Shown piece after piece: positions 24,685 through 32,228 of a stretch of 47,314 nt of DNA. Below the pieces are notes generated by a model. That model was not told the origin of the DNA and ran no database searches. It was given only the letters and a program-made list of their open reading frames with translations. The stretch lies in contig JAKSKE010000008.1 in NCBI GenBank assembly GCA_024401895.1, positions 1-47,314 on the forward strand, given 5' to 3'. The DNA is from Bacteroidales bacterium (lineage in GTDB: Bacteria > Bacteroidota > Bacteroidia > Bacteroidales > UBA932). The position numbers and the translations under genes were made by a program. Position 1 is the first letter of the stretch. Every line of letters begins with the position of its first letter.

Positions 24685-25525
24685 TCAGTTCAGCTGGCCA
24701 GGGATTATCTACTATTCCAGCAAGTTCACAGATTGCCGAATGGGTTTTTTCAAGCAGATTGGTAACTTCCTCCCTGCGTGGTATGGTTTTATCGGGGAAT
24801 ATCGGTTCTCCTATCCTTACAGTTATGAGAGGGATTTCCTTCTTGCCTGTAAGCTTGAAAAAGCCGGTTCTTTCGCGGTAAGTCACAGCTATTGGAAGAA
24901 TAGGTGCATTATACCTGTATGCCATAGTAAACGCGCCTTTCTTGAACGGTCTCAACGGCTTATAGAAATGCCAGTTGCGGGACTCCGCAAAAACGTGAAT
25001 CCACTTTTTCTCGGAATTGAGAGTATCGAAAGCTTCGTTGAATTTCCGCAGGCCCCCGAAATCGTCCGGCACAGGTATGCCGCCGAAATATCTGAGATAC
25101 CAGGCGTCCTTGCCGGTAAAATGCGTTTTCAACATAGGAACCCACAACCTGTGGCCCAAAGCCTCGGCTATGGCCATTCCGTCCCAACGGTAACAATGAT
25201 TGGCCACACTAATGATTCCATTGGCAAACTCCTTCCTGTATTTCTTCAGAATTTCCCGTCCCTCGAACCTGACTCCATATACGAGCCGGTTTATAAGGTA
25301 AAACGGTCCGAACACCAGAAAATAGTTCAAGGCATTCTGGATTCTGAAGCTCAGGCTGCGGTCGAGATAGGGATAAGTTTCGTCAAAGTTCACCTCTTTA
25401 AGCCGGACGGCTTTGACCAGGCTGGCGAAAGGATCGTCGGCAGGATATTCCATACCCGTATGCGGCAGGTATTCCCCTTCTTTGAGCTTCAATGTTCCGA
25501 ATACGGTTTTTACGGTATCTTCCAT
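24674..25525 (-). CDS. PlsC-family lysophospholipid acyltransferase
   Basis: Membrane-associated acyltransferase of 283 aa. A hydrophobic segment (about 62-85, LNYFLVFGPFYLINRLVYGV) precedes the catalytic block NHCYRWDG (about 109-116, NHx4D). The second motif reads HVFAESRNWHFYKPLRPFKKGAF (about 178-200), a variant of FPEGTRS in which the Glu is kept. APILPIAVTYRE is motif IV. It lies six bases after a secreted-protein gene and overlaps the HAD gene. Within the stress-type operon it could remodel membrane lipids; the acyl donor and acceptor are unknown. Confidence 0.8.
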   Translation of the reverse strand: MEDTVKTVFGTLKLKEGEYLPHTGMEYPADDPFASLVKAVRLKEVNFDETYPYLDRSLSFRIQNALNYFLVFGPFYLINRLVYGVRFEGREILKKYRKEFANGIISVANHCYRWDGMAIAEALGHRLWVPMLKTHFTGKDAWYLRYFGGIPVPDDFGGLRKFNEAFDTLNSEKKWIHVFAESRNWHFYKPLRPFKKGAFTMAYRYNAPILPIAVTYRERTGFFKLTGKKEIPLITVRIGEPIFPDKTIPRREEVTNLLEKTHSAICELAGIVDNPWPAELNEN

Positions 25526-25531
25526 AGTACA

Positions 25532-26170
25532 CTATTTTAAAATCCAGGTGGTGCGCGGTGTCACGGCCGGCGCACCCTCGACAGATGTATATTTTACAAG
25601 GCTCAAGTCCTTTTCATCTACGTAATAGTCTCCGTGCCAGAACTTGGAAAGTGCTCCTACCGGGCTCACTCTCACCAAAAGCACGTCCCGCTCCCCTATC
25701 TTTTCCCTGGACACGGTTTGGGCTTCCATTACAACGGGGTCGGTTCCAAAAGGCTGGAATGTCTCGAATCTGAAGGATTCTCCTTTTTTGCTCAGCCTGC
25801 CTATTGCAACGCTCAGATTCTGAAACCAAGGGTTGCCTGAAGATTCAACGGTCTTGTCCACCGCTTTCCCCTTGACATTGCCGCGAATCCGGTAAACCCC
25901 GTTCTCGAGAACGTAATAAAGTTCATTTCCCGTTCTCTTATCGGCTATTTCACAAGACTTACAGCTGTAGTCGCCGTTGCACAGCAGCTCGCTCTTCTCT
26001 CCGTTTATGTCAATTCCCACTTTCAGTTCCCCATTGCCCAGCGGAGCCACCGACGTAGTTACAGTCCCGTTCTTCTTCCCGCAGGTGTAAGCATACTCCC
26101 GCTGCTGTGCTTCGGCAACCGAAGCGAAGCACAGTAAAAATGCAATTGGCCAAACAAAAAATTTTTTCAT
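25532..26170 (-). CDS. Secreted protein of unknown function
   Basis: I do not recognise the family with certainty; the beta-rich layout recalls DUF3108-like periplasmic proteins. A signal peptide (1-21, cleavage near AEA) is followed by about 190 residues rich in beta strands. A cysteine cluster, LLCNGDYSCKSCEIADKR (about 62-79), could bind metal or form disulfides. YYVDEKDLSLVKYTS near the C-terminus resembles the closing strands of lipoprotein-localisation-type folds. The start is ATG 26170. It is two bases downstream of the lipoprotein esterase gene. Confidence 0.6.
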   Translation of the reverse strand: MKKFFVWPIAFLLCFASVAEAQQREYAYTCGKKNGTVTTSVAPLGNGELKVGIDINGEKSELLCNGDYSCKSCEIADKRTGNELYYVLENGVYRIRGNVKGKAVDKTVESSGNPWFQNLSVAIGRLSKKGESFRFETFQPFGTDPVVMEAQTVSREKIGERDVLLVRVSPVGALSKFWHGDYYVDEKDLSLVKYTSVEGAPAVTPRTTWILK

Positions 26171-26172
26171 AA

Positions 26173-27069
26173 TCACTCGAATACTTTTGTCAGATACTCT
26201 TTGAGGAAGAACTGCCAGTTGTCCCAGGTATGCCCGCCCCTGGTCTCGAAATAGAGATAGGGATAACTGTGCAAATCCATAGTATAACGGAAATCCTCGG
26301 TATGTTCATAGAATACATCTCCGTGTCCTATCATCACGTAATACAGTTTGGGAGGGCATTTGAACTGAGCCGCCTGCTTCTTGTCCAGGTCGTGATAAAA
26401 CGAGACGTATTTGCCGAAAGGACAGACCGACTGGTGCATCGGAGAAAAAAGGCCTATGTAGTCGAAAAGGTCGGGATTGGCGGCCGACAGGTATATTGCC
26501 TGCATAGCCCCTACCGACAGTCCGGCAACGGAGCGGTGCGCCTTGTCCTCTATGGTGCGGAAGTTGTCTCTGACATATCCCATCACATCCTCGACGAAAC
26601 AGCTCTCAACTCCTCCGTTGGTCTCAAAGATAGACTCCACCGGCCGCTTGAAGCGGGACATTCCGTAATCTTTGTCGTTCTTATATTGATTCATATTCGG
26701 CAGCACCACTATGCACTCCGGCAGAAGTTTCTCCCTCCAGAGGCTATCTACGATGGCGATCATATTTCCGTCCTTAATCCAGGAGGTTTCATTGCCCCGG
26801 GCACCGTGGAACAAATATTGGACCGGATATCTACGTTCGGACTCATAGTAGTCGGCAGGCAGATATACAAGCATTCTGCGCATACTGGTACCGCTGGCCG
26901 GAGAGCATTTGTAGAAGTGTTCCTCCAGTATTCCGGACGGGCAATACAGAGAATCAATGGAATGAACGTCTGCAATTACGTCATCTATTGTCAGAAGTCG
27001 CTTGATCGAAGCGCAGGAACACAGCAGAATCGAACAAAGCAGTATTATAGAGAACCTGTGAAAATTCAT
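26173..27069 (-). CDS. Lipoprotein esterase (esterase D/feruloyl-esterase type)
   Basis: Alpha/beta-hydrolase of 298 aa. The N-terminus has a lipoprotein signal with lipobox LLCSC (Cys about 18). MLVYLPADYYESERRYPVQYLFHGARGNETSW (about 65-96) is the entry to the esterase domain. The nucleophile elbow is AGLSVGAMQA (GxSxG, about 190). The catalytic His is probably in RGGHTWDNW near the C-terminus. The start ATG 27069 overlaps the phosphatase stop as ATGA. It is probably an envelope-anchored esterase for an acylated sugar or similar ester; the substrate is unknown. Confidence 0.8.
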   Translation of the reverse strand: MNFHRFSIILLCSILLCSCASIKRLLTIDDVIADVHSIDSLYCPSGILEEHFYKCSPASGTSMRRMLVYLPADYYESERRYPVQYLFHGARGNETSWIKDGNMIAIVDSLWREKLLPECIVVLPNMNQYKNDKDYGMSRFKRPVESIFETNGGVESCFVEDVMGYVRDNFRTIEDKAHRSVAGLSVGAMQAIYLSAANPDLFDYIGLFSPMHQSVCPFGKYVSFYHDLDKKQAAQFKCPPKLYYVMIGHGDVFYEHTEDFRYTMDLHSYPYLYFETRGGHTWDNWQFFLKEYLTKVFE

Positions 27070-27848
27070 TTTTCCAAATAACGGGAGCGCAGTATTTCTA
27101 TGTCGGAATCCTGCAGCAGCAGAGCATCCTGGACATACGAGAGAAGACTCCCCCACTTATGGTCAATCAAATCCAGGGCGGCAGTGAAATACCTTGGATT
27201 GATGGCGATATATGTACGTATTACTTCTTTCTCGGCTTCGGTGGCTACCTGACTTTCATAGAACTCCAGCTCTTCGCGGTAGAAATCCATCGAAATCATA
27301 TAATCTTCAAGAATCAGTTCCCTGTCGGCACCGAGGGCAGACAGAAGGAATGCCGCGGCCAAACCGGTACGGTCCTTACCCTGGCTGCAATGCCAGAAGA
27401 CCGCGCCGTCGCGGGTGTTCACCACCCCTGCAAGGAAGGCGGCATACTGGAGTTGTGTATATTCGTTCATCACCAGATCTATGTAAAAACGTCTGGTTAC
27501 GTCCTGAACAAAGAGGTTAGTAGAATTCTGCACCAGCCACGGTCCCAGATTCTGATAGGCCTCCTGAGGCAGAGATGACCTGGCAAGGGACTCGGTACTC
27601 TGGTCAATGGCAGGAAGCCAGATACGGTCGGCCCCCTCGACTTCCCTGTCGGGGTAGAGGCTGGTTTCGAGGTCGGTCCTGAAATCAAAGATATGCCTGA
27701 GCCTGTACTGTTCTACAAGCAGCGCCCGGTCGGCGTCGCTCAATTTGTCAAGAGCTCCGCCACGCAGAAGAAAACCTTTGCGTACCCGTGATCCGTCGGG
27801 AAGCACATTCCCCCCGATATCTCTGAAATTTGCTATGCTGTCAAACAA
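27066..27848 (-). CDS. Tyrosine/serine protein phosphatase
   Basis: Cysteine-based phosphatase of the Tyr_phosphatase3 type, 260 aa. The N-terminal NFRDIGGNVLPDGSRVRKGFLLRGGAL block (about 7-33) and FDFRTDLE are typical. The P-loop is HCSQGKDRTGLAAA (about 153-166, C-x5-R). No export signal is seen, so it acts in the cytoplasm. It overlaps the STAS gene by 8 bp and the esterase gene by 4 bp. Its position behind a Ser-phosphorylation switch suggests a second layer of dephosphorylation, or action on phosphoinositide- or nucleotide-like substrates as in some relatives. Confidence 0.88.
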   Translation of the reverse strand: MFDSIANFRDIGGNVLPDGSRVRKGFLLRGGALDKLSDADRALLVEQYRLRHIFDFRTDLETSLYPDREVEGADRIWLPAIDQSTESLARSSLPQEAYQNLGPWLVQNSTNLFVQDVTRRFYIDLVMNEYTQLQYAAFLAGVVNTRDGAVFWHCSQGKDRTGLAAAFLLSALGADRELILEDYMISMDFYREELEFYESQVATEAEKEVIRTYIAINPRYFTAALDLIDHKWGSLLSYVQDALLLQDSDIEILRSRYLEK

Positions 27849-28143
27849 TCCGTATTATGCTTGAAAATCCTGTTATATCGAATACTTCCTTCACTGCGGG
27901 CTTCATATTCTTCAGCACCAGGGAGCCGCCCTTCATTGTTACCGATTTCTGAAGAATCAGGAATATTCTGAGGCCCTGGCTGGAAGTATATTCCATATCG
28001 GTGCAATCAATTTCGATATCGGGGTTATCTGCATTCAGGAGAGGATTTATGTCGGCCTGGAACTGCGCGGCATTGGTAGTGTCGATCCTTCCGGTCAAAG
28101 TAACAAAAGTCTTTGAGCCTGCATTTTCAATGTTTACTGTCAT
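27841..28143 (-). CDS. STAS-domain anti-anti-sigma factor
   Basis: RsbV/SpoIIAA-like protein of 100 aa. LTGRIDTTNAAQFQADINPLL (about 16-36) and the phosphorylation-site region DCTDMEYTSSQGLRIFL (about 46-62, Ser in SSQG) are canonical. Expected to bind the RsbW-like kinase when unphosphorylated and to be reactivated by the PP2C phosphatase encoded 21 bp upstream. The end of the gene overlaps the Tyr-phosphatase start by 8 bp. Confidence 0.92.
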   Translation of the reverse strand: MTVNIENAGSKTFVTLTGRIDTTNAAQFQADINPLLNADNPDIEIDCTDMEYTSSQGLRIFLILQKSVTMKGGSLVLKNMKPAVKEVFDITGFSSIIRIV

Positions 28144-28164
28144 AGTTGTATCTGATTTTATTAT

Positions 28165-30069
28165 TTATCGTTTTAAACCCAAGCTTAACAATGTTATGTC
28201 GTCATTCTGGGGCCTGCCTTCGAAATAATCGTTTACGCTGTCCATAATGCAGGAACACAGCGCCTCCTGGGTCATATCCCTATTCTTTGAAAGCAGTTCA
28301 ATCAACCGCTCTTCACCATACAGGCTGCCGTCGGCCTTTTCGGCCTCGGTAATACCGTCGGTATAAAGAGTCACACGGTCGCCTTTCCCAAGCACGGCAG
28401 ACTGGGCCTTGAAAGGGAAATCGGACCATACTCCGAGAGCCAGATTCGGAATCACCTCAAGTTTGCATACCGTACCGTCGGCCCTCGTTACCATTGGAGG
28501 ATTGTGTCCGGCATTGCAGTATTCCAGGAGGCCGGTATCCAAATTCAACCTGCCAAGGAAGAAAGTCACGAACATTCCCCTTTCGTTATTTTCTGAAAGA
28601 GAATTGTTTATCCGGAAAATCATTTGGTCGAGCGGAAGGTTCAGCGTAGCCACAAAGCGGAACGCCGCCTTGGTGGCAGCCATTACCAGAGAAGCGGGAA
28701 CCCCCTTTCCGCTTACGTCGCCAATGGCAAAATAGCAGACATTGTCCTTTACTATGAAATCGTACAAATCTCCCCCTACTTCCTTGGAACTCTTCTGGCA
28801 AGCGAACAGGTCAAACTTGTCGGAAACAGGAAAATCGCGGGGCAGCATAGCCGCCTGAATCTTGTTGGCAATGGAGAGCTCGCTTTCAAACCTCTCGTTG
28901 GCCGCAGTGGTTATCTTGAGCTCGTCGATATAGTTTTTCAGGGAACTCTGCATATTGGCAAACGAATCCCGCAGAAGCCCTATCTCGTCGTTGGACTTTA
29001 TCTCTGGCAGAGACGACTCGAAATTTCCTTTTGCTATCTCGGTGGCAGAATTCGCGAATTCGCTCAGGGGCTGTGTAAGCCTGCGGATGACCCGGTAGCA
29101 AAGCAGGAACAAAAGTATTATTCCCAGAATCCCAATTCCAATTATAAGGAACAATATCCTTGAAGCGCCGGCAAAAATGTCGGAATAAGTGCAGCTTACC
29201 GTTGCCACCCAGGAATTTGAAAGAGGGCCGAAAACCACAAAACCGTGGTCGGAACCAACCGAATACTGCATAAGCCCCTTTTCGTGGTTGAGCACCGAAT
29301 TAAGTATCTTGTCAACATTTCTCGAGCGCACCGTGGAATTCTCGAAATTGCTGTAAATGTTTTCTCCAAGATTCCCAACTATAGACTTCGAACTGAGTAT
29401 GGTGCCTATCGAACTCAGGAGCACGACGGTTGAATTCGGATACGGTTTCATAGCTGCCTGAATGTCTGATATCCAGTTCAGGGCTATGTCGGCTGTCATA
29501 ATTGCAAACACCCGGCCCTGGCTGTCGGTCAAGGGATAGCTGTAAGTGCACATAAGCTGCTCCCCACCGCCCTTGTCGAAATACGGCTCCCCCCAATAAG
29601 GCTTGCCGGACTCGAAAGGAGCCGAGAACCATTCCATATAGAAATAATCGTAGTCCTCATTGCCCAATTGCTTGGACAATATTCTGCCTGTCTCCTGCTC
29701 CCTGTACGAATACGGGGAAAAGAAATGCTTACCTTCGTAGTAATTTGAGACAAAAGCTATGGCAGAGCCTATGATATTCTCGTTTTCACTCACTATCCTG
29801 TCGGTCACGTGATAAAGGAAATCGGGGTCGCTCAGGTGCTCCTTCACATTCCAGGCGTTACTGCTCACCGACACCTCGATGGACGAAAGTATTCCGTTTA
29901 TCTCGGATATGTTTTTGTCCACCAGGTTCCGGGCGCCCTTGGATGCCTCCTCGAAAATAAGGGAATTGGACCAGTACGAAACTATACCGAGAGAAACCAA
30001 GAATAGCACAGACGAGAGCGCCAGCACGTTCAGAGTAAGTTTTGCCGAGAACGAATGTCCGTGTTTCAT
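28165..30069 (-). CDS. Membrane sensor PP2C phosphatase (RsbU/SpoIIE type)
   Basis: Sensor phosphatase of 634 aa. TM1 (about 11-33), an extracytoplasmic double-Cache-like sensor region (about 34-308), TM2 (about 309-331), a HAMP domain (about 332-385), a coiled linker with ANKIQAAMLPRDFP, and a SpoIIE-type PP2C domain (about 420-634). Metal-binding motifs are intact: EVGGDLYDF, GDVSGKGVPASL, LYTDGITEAE and NDDITLL. It would dephosphorylate the STAS partner in response to an external or envelope ligand. It lies three bases after the RsbW-like kinase gene. Confidence 0.93.
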   Translation of the reverse strand: MKHGHSFSAKLTLNVLALSSVLFLVSLGIVSYWSNSLIFEEASKGARNLVDKNISEINGILSSIEVSVSSNAWNVKEHLSDPDFLYHVTDRIVSENENIIGSAIAFVSNYYEGKHFFSPYSYREQETGRILSKQLGNEDYDYFYMEWFSAPFESGKPYWGEPYFDKGGGEQLMCTYSYPLTDSQGRVFAIMTADIALNWISDIQAAMKPYPNSTVVLLSSIGTILSSKSIVGNLGENIYSNFENSTVRSRNVDKILNSVLNHEKGLMQYSVGSDHGFVVFGPLSNSWVATVSCTYSDIFAGASRILFLIIGIGILGIILLFLLCYRVIRRLTQPLSEFANSATEIAKGNFESSLPEIKSNDEIGLLRDSFANMQSSLKNYIDELKITTAANERFESELSIANKIQAAMLPRDFPVSDKFDLFACQKSSKEVGGDLYDFIVKDNVCYFAIGDVSGKGVPASLVMAATKAAFRFVATLNLPLDQMIFRINNSLSENNERGMFVTFFLGRLNLDTGLLEYCNAGHNPPMVTRADGTVCKLEVIPNLALGVWSDFPFKAQSAVLGKGDRVTLYTDGITEAEKADGSLYGEERLIELLSKNRDMTQEALCSCIMDSVNDYFEGRPQNDDITLLSLGLKR

Positions 30070-30072
30070 ATA

Positions 30073-30468
30073 CTATGCGATTTTCTTTTCAAGTGTCAGA
30101 TAATTCCTTCCGTCCTCGTACTTATAACTGAGAGAATCCATCATTTTCTTGCAGAGTAGAATTCCGAGGCCTCCGATACTCCTCTTCTCCAGCGGAGCCG
30201 AGATATCGGGGTCTTCCTTGTCCAGTGGATTGAATTCGACACCTCCGTCACAGAAGGAAATTACAAGCCTTCCGTTCTGCACGTACACTCTGAGTTCAAT
30301 CCAGGTTGAACCGGAATAGCAGAGTATGTTCTCTTCAACCTCTTCTACACAAAGCCTTACCTTGAACTGCACGTCCTCCGGCAACGGAGTCACCTCGGCG
30401 CTGTTCATAACCGTTTCTATTATTTCAATGTTCCTGCCTTCCAGAGGCTCAAATCTTTTTACCAGCAT
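30073..30468 (-). CDS. RsbW-like anti-sigma serine kinase
   Basis: GHKL-fold ATPase of 131 aa. The N box is VRLCVEEVEENILCYSG (about 38-54), with the Mg-binding Asn. The G1 box is ISFCDGGVEFNP (about 70-81) and the G2-type motif SIGGLGILLCKKMMDSLSY (about 96-114). This is the kinase of a partner-switching module: it would phosphorylate the STAS protein and sequester an unknown client, usually a sigma factor. No sigma factor gene is present in the operon. It starts one base after the hydrolase gene ends. Confidence 0.9.
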   Translation of the reverse strand: MLVKRFEPLEGRNIEIIETVMNSAEVTPLPEDVQFKVRLCVEEVEENILCYSGSTWIELRVYVQNGRLVISFCDGGVEFNPLDKEDPDISAPLEKRSIGGLGILLCKKMMDSLSYKYEDGRNYLTLEKKIA

Positions 30469-30469
30469 A

Positions 30470-31033
30470 TCACGCGAAAACTTTTTCTATCAAACATACA
30501 AATTCTTCATAGGCGTCGGTTCCTTCCAGGTCCTTGAGCGCCGCGGCAAGCTGCCTGTAGTGCCACTCGTGGTCGGGTTTTCCACCGGGAGCGTGAAACA
30601 TCGACCAAAGTTTGTCTCCCTGAACCCTGTAGTCCCGGGCAATGGCTCTCATATTGGACAGTTTGTCGCCTATGGCCACTATCTTGGCATCTCTGGACGC
30701 GCCTGCCAGACGGGCGATGGACTTCATCTTCCTGGACCGCCATTCCTCGTTGGCATCCTGGTCCGATTCAATATATACCAGCGATGCCACTCTTGGGCCG
30801 AACTCATCGTAGATAAGGTCCAGGGTAACGTCGGTATCCTCTACGGTGTCGTGAAGCGCCGCGGCCGCCAGCAGTTCCTGGTCGGCGGTGATTGTGGCTG
30901 CCACGGCCACTGCTTCCAGCGGATGCACCACGTAGGGAAAGCCCTTGCCGCGGCGCTCGGTTCCGGCGTGGGCCTCGACTGCGAATTTTATTGCTTTGTC
31001 GAGAAGCGAAGTATCTATTTTCTTTTCACTCAT
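30470..31033 (-). CDS. HD-domain alarmone hydrolase (small alarmone hydrolase/MESH1 type)
   Basis: Stand-alone HD hydrolase of 187 aa expected to remove the 3'-pyrophosphate from (p)ppGpp. Metal-site motifs are complete: AVEAHAGTERRGKGFPYVVHP (about 18-38), AALHDTVEDTDVT (about 57-69) and KIVAIGDKLSNMRAIA (about 116-131). The length matches small alarmone hydrolases rather than bifunctional Rel. It directly follows the synthetase gene by six bases, so degradation and synthesis are split into two adjacent genes. Confidence 0.88.
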   Translation of the reverse strand: MSEKKIDTSLLDKAIKFAVEAHAGTERRGKGFPYVVHPLEAVAVAATITADQELLAAAALHDTVEDTDVTLDLIYDEFGPRVASLVYIESDQDANEEWRSRKMKSIARLAGASRDAKIVAIGDKLSNMRAIARDYRVQGDKLWSMFHAPGGKPDHEWHYRQLAAALKDLEGTDAYEEFVCLIEKVFA

Positions 31034-31039
31034 AGTCTG

Positions 31040-32137
31040 TTACTTTCGGTTAAGGAATTCAAGATTGGACGCAGTGCTCATAATCCGTTCAGCCCTGGCG
31101 CGGTTGTAGTCGTTCACTCCTCCGAGTGTCTCGAACATACGCACCAGCCCGCTTACTCCGGTCCCGCTCTTGAGTATATGGACTATACAAAGGTTCTGAA
31201 TGCCTATGCTGGACGAGATTATGTCTATATCGGTTGAAGCCAGCTGAATAAGTGCCAGATGGTAAGCGTCGTCACGGTTCTCCTGAATGAAACGGGACAG
31301 GTCGCCCAGGGTCCGGAGTCTGAAGTCCTTGAAAATCTTAAGGTACGGAACCAGCGAAACGTTCACGATTTCGGCCTGGTTGATTCTTGCAATCTTTTCA
31401 TTAAGCTTGTCGAAAGGCTTCTGTTCCAGGAAGGAACGGAAGGAATCACCGTCCAGGAGGACATCGTCCAGACGGCCTCCGCGAACCAGGGCCTCGACCC
31501 TGTGACGATAATCGGAAATGCTGGCCCTTATATTGCTGAACTGTTCGTCGGCAAGTTCGAGCATTCCTGCAAGGCGGTTCAATGCCCTGAGGTATTCGGC
31601 CGGCACCTCGATACCCGACTTATATCCGGTGTCGTGGTACATATTCGCCCATACGTGCTGCAGAGCCGTACGCATTTGCAGTTCGAAACGTATCTCGTTC
31701 AGCATCGGGCACTCCGGGTCATAGTACAACGATTTTGGGATGCTGCAGATATAGTGCAGGGAATTGTATCCGAAACTGTCGAGTTCGTGCATCTTGCGCT
31801 TGTCCACGCTGTTCTTCCAGTCTATGGTGTACAGTTTGTCCACCAGAGCCGAAATCATATCCACTTCGTCGTTGTAGAACGTGATGACCCTGGCCCCCAC
31901 AATGTCGGTGACGTCCAGTATGGTGGAATACTTGGAACCCTTGATCGAGAGTTTTCCGGCGAGGCTTCTTTCGGTCTTGATTCTGCTCTCGAGAGCGGTC
32001 ACGTACAAACCTTTGTCGGAAATGGCCTTCTGCAGGGTTTCCTTTACAATTTTCTCCAGTTTTTCATACACGCCGCGGTTCTCCCGGTACGAGTCCAGGA
32101 TAGCGCATTCCCTTATGTCCAAACCGTAATATTCCAT
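31040..32137 (-). CDS. RelA/SpoT-domain alarmone synthetase
   Basis: Predicted (p)ppGpp or related nucleotide pyrophosphokinase, 365 aa. The RelA_SpoT catalytic domain is at about 40-190. Motifs are ESRIKTERSLAGKLSIKG (about 50), DIVGARVITFYNDEVD (about 77), GYNSLHYI (about 122) and FELQMRTALQHVWANMYHDT (about 150-169) with the catalytic Glu and the Gln/Arg pair. A C-terminal 170-residue helical region is not part of the usual small synthetase and has no TGS or ACT domain I can see. It is the first gene of the operon, behind a -7 box at 32152-32159. Confidence 0.88.
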   Translation of the reverse strand: MEYYGLDIRECAILDSYRENRGVYEKLEKIVKETLQKAISDKGLYVTALESRIKTERSLAGKLSIKGSKYSTILDVTDIVGARVITFYNDEVDMISALVDKLYTIDWKNSVDKRKMHELDSFGYNSLHYICSIPKSLYYDPECPMLNEIRFELQMRTALQHVWANMYHDTGYKSGIEVPAEYLRALNRLAGMLELADEQFSNIRASISDYRHRVEALVRGGRLDDVLLDGDSFRSFLEQKPFDKLNEKIARINQAEIVNVSLVPYLKIFKDFRLRTLGDLSRFIQENRDDAYHLALIQLASTDIDIISSSIGIQNLCIVHILKSGTGVSGLVRMFETLGGVNDYNRARAERIMSTASNLEFLNRK

Positions 32138-32151
32138 ATAATATATTTGAG

Positions 32152-32189
32152 CAAATTTAAGGAAAAATATTCATATTTTTCTAATTTTG
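32152..32189. promoter_or_regulatory. Divergent promoters of the alarmone operon and rhamnosidase gene
   Basis: On the minus strand TAAATTTG (32159-32152) lies 15 bases before the synthetase start codon. On the plus strand TAATTTTG (32182-32189) lies 40 bases before the GH78-like start. Both match TAnnTTTG; a clear TTG element was not found for either. Confidence 0.5.
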
Positions 32190-32228
32190 TCCACCGATTG
32201 AAACAAATAACCATTGCTATAGAATAAA

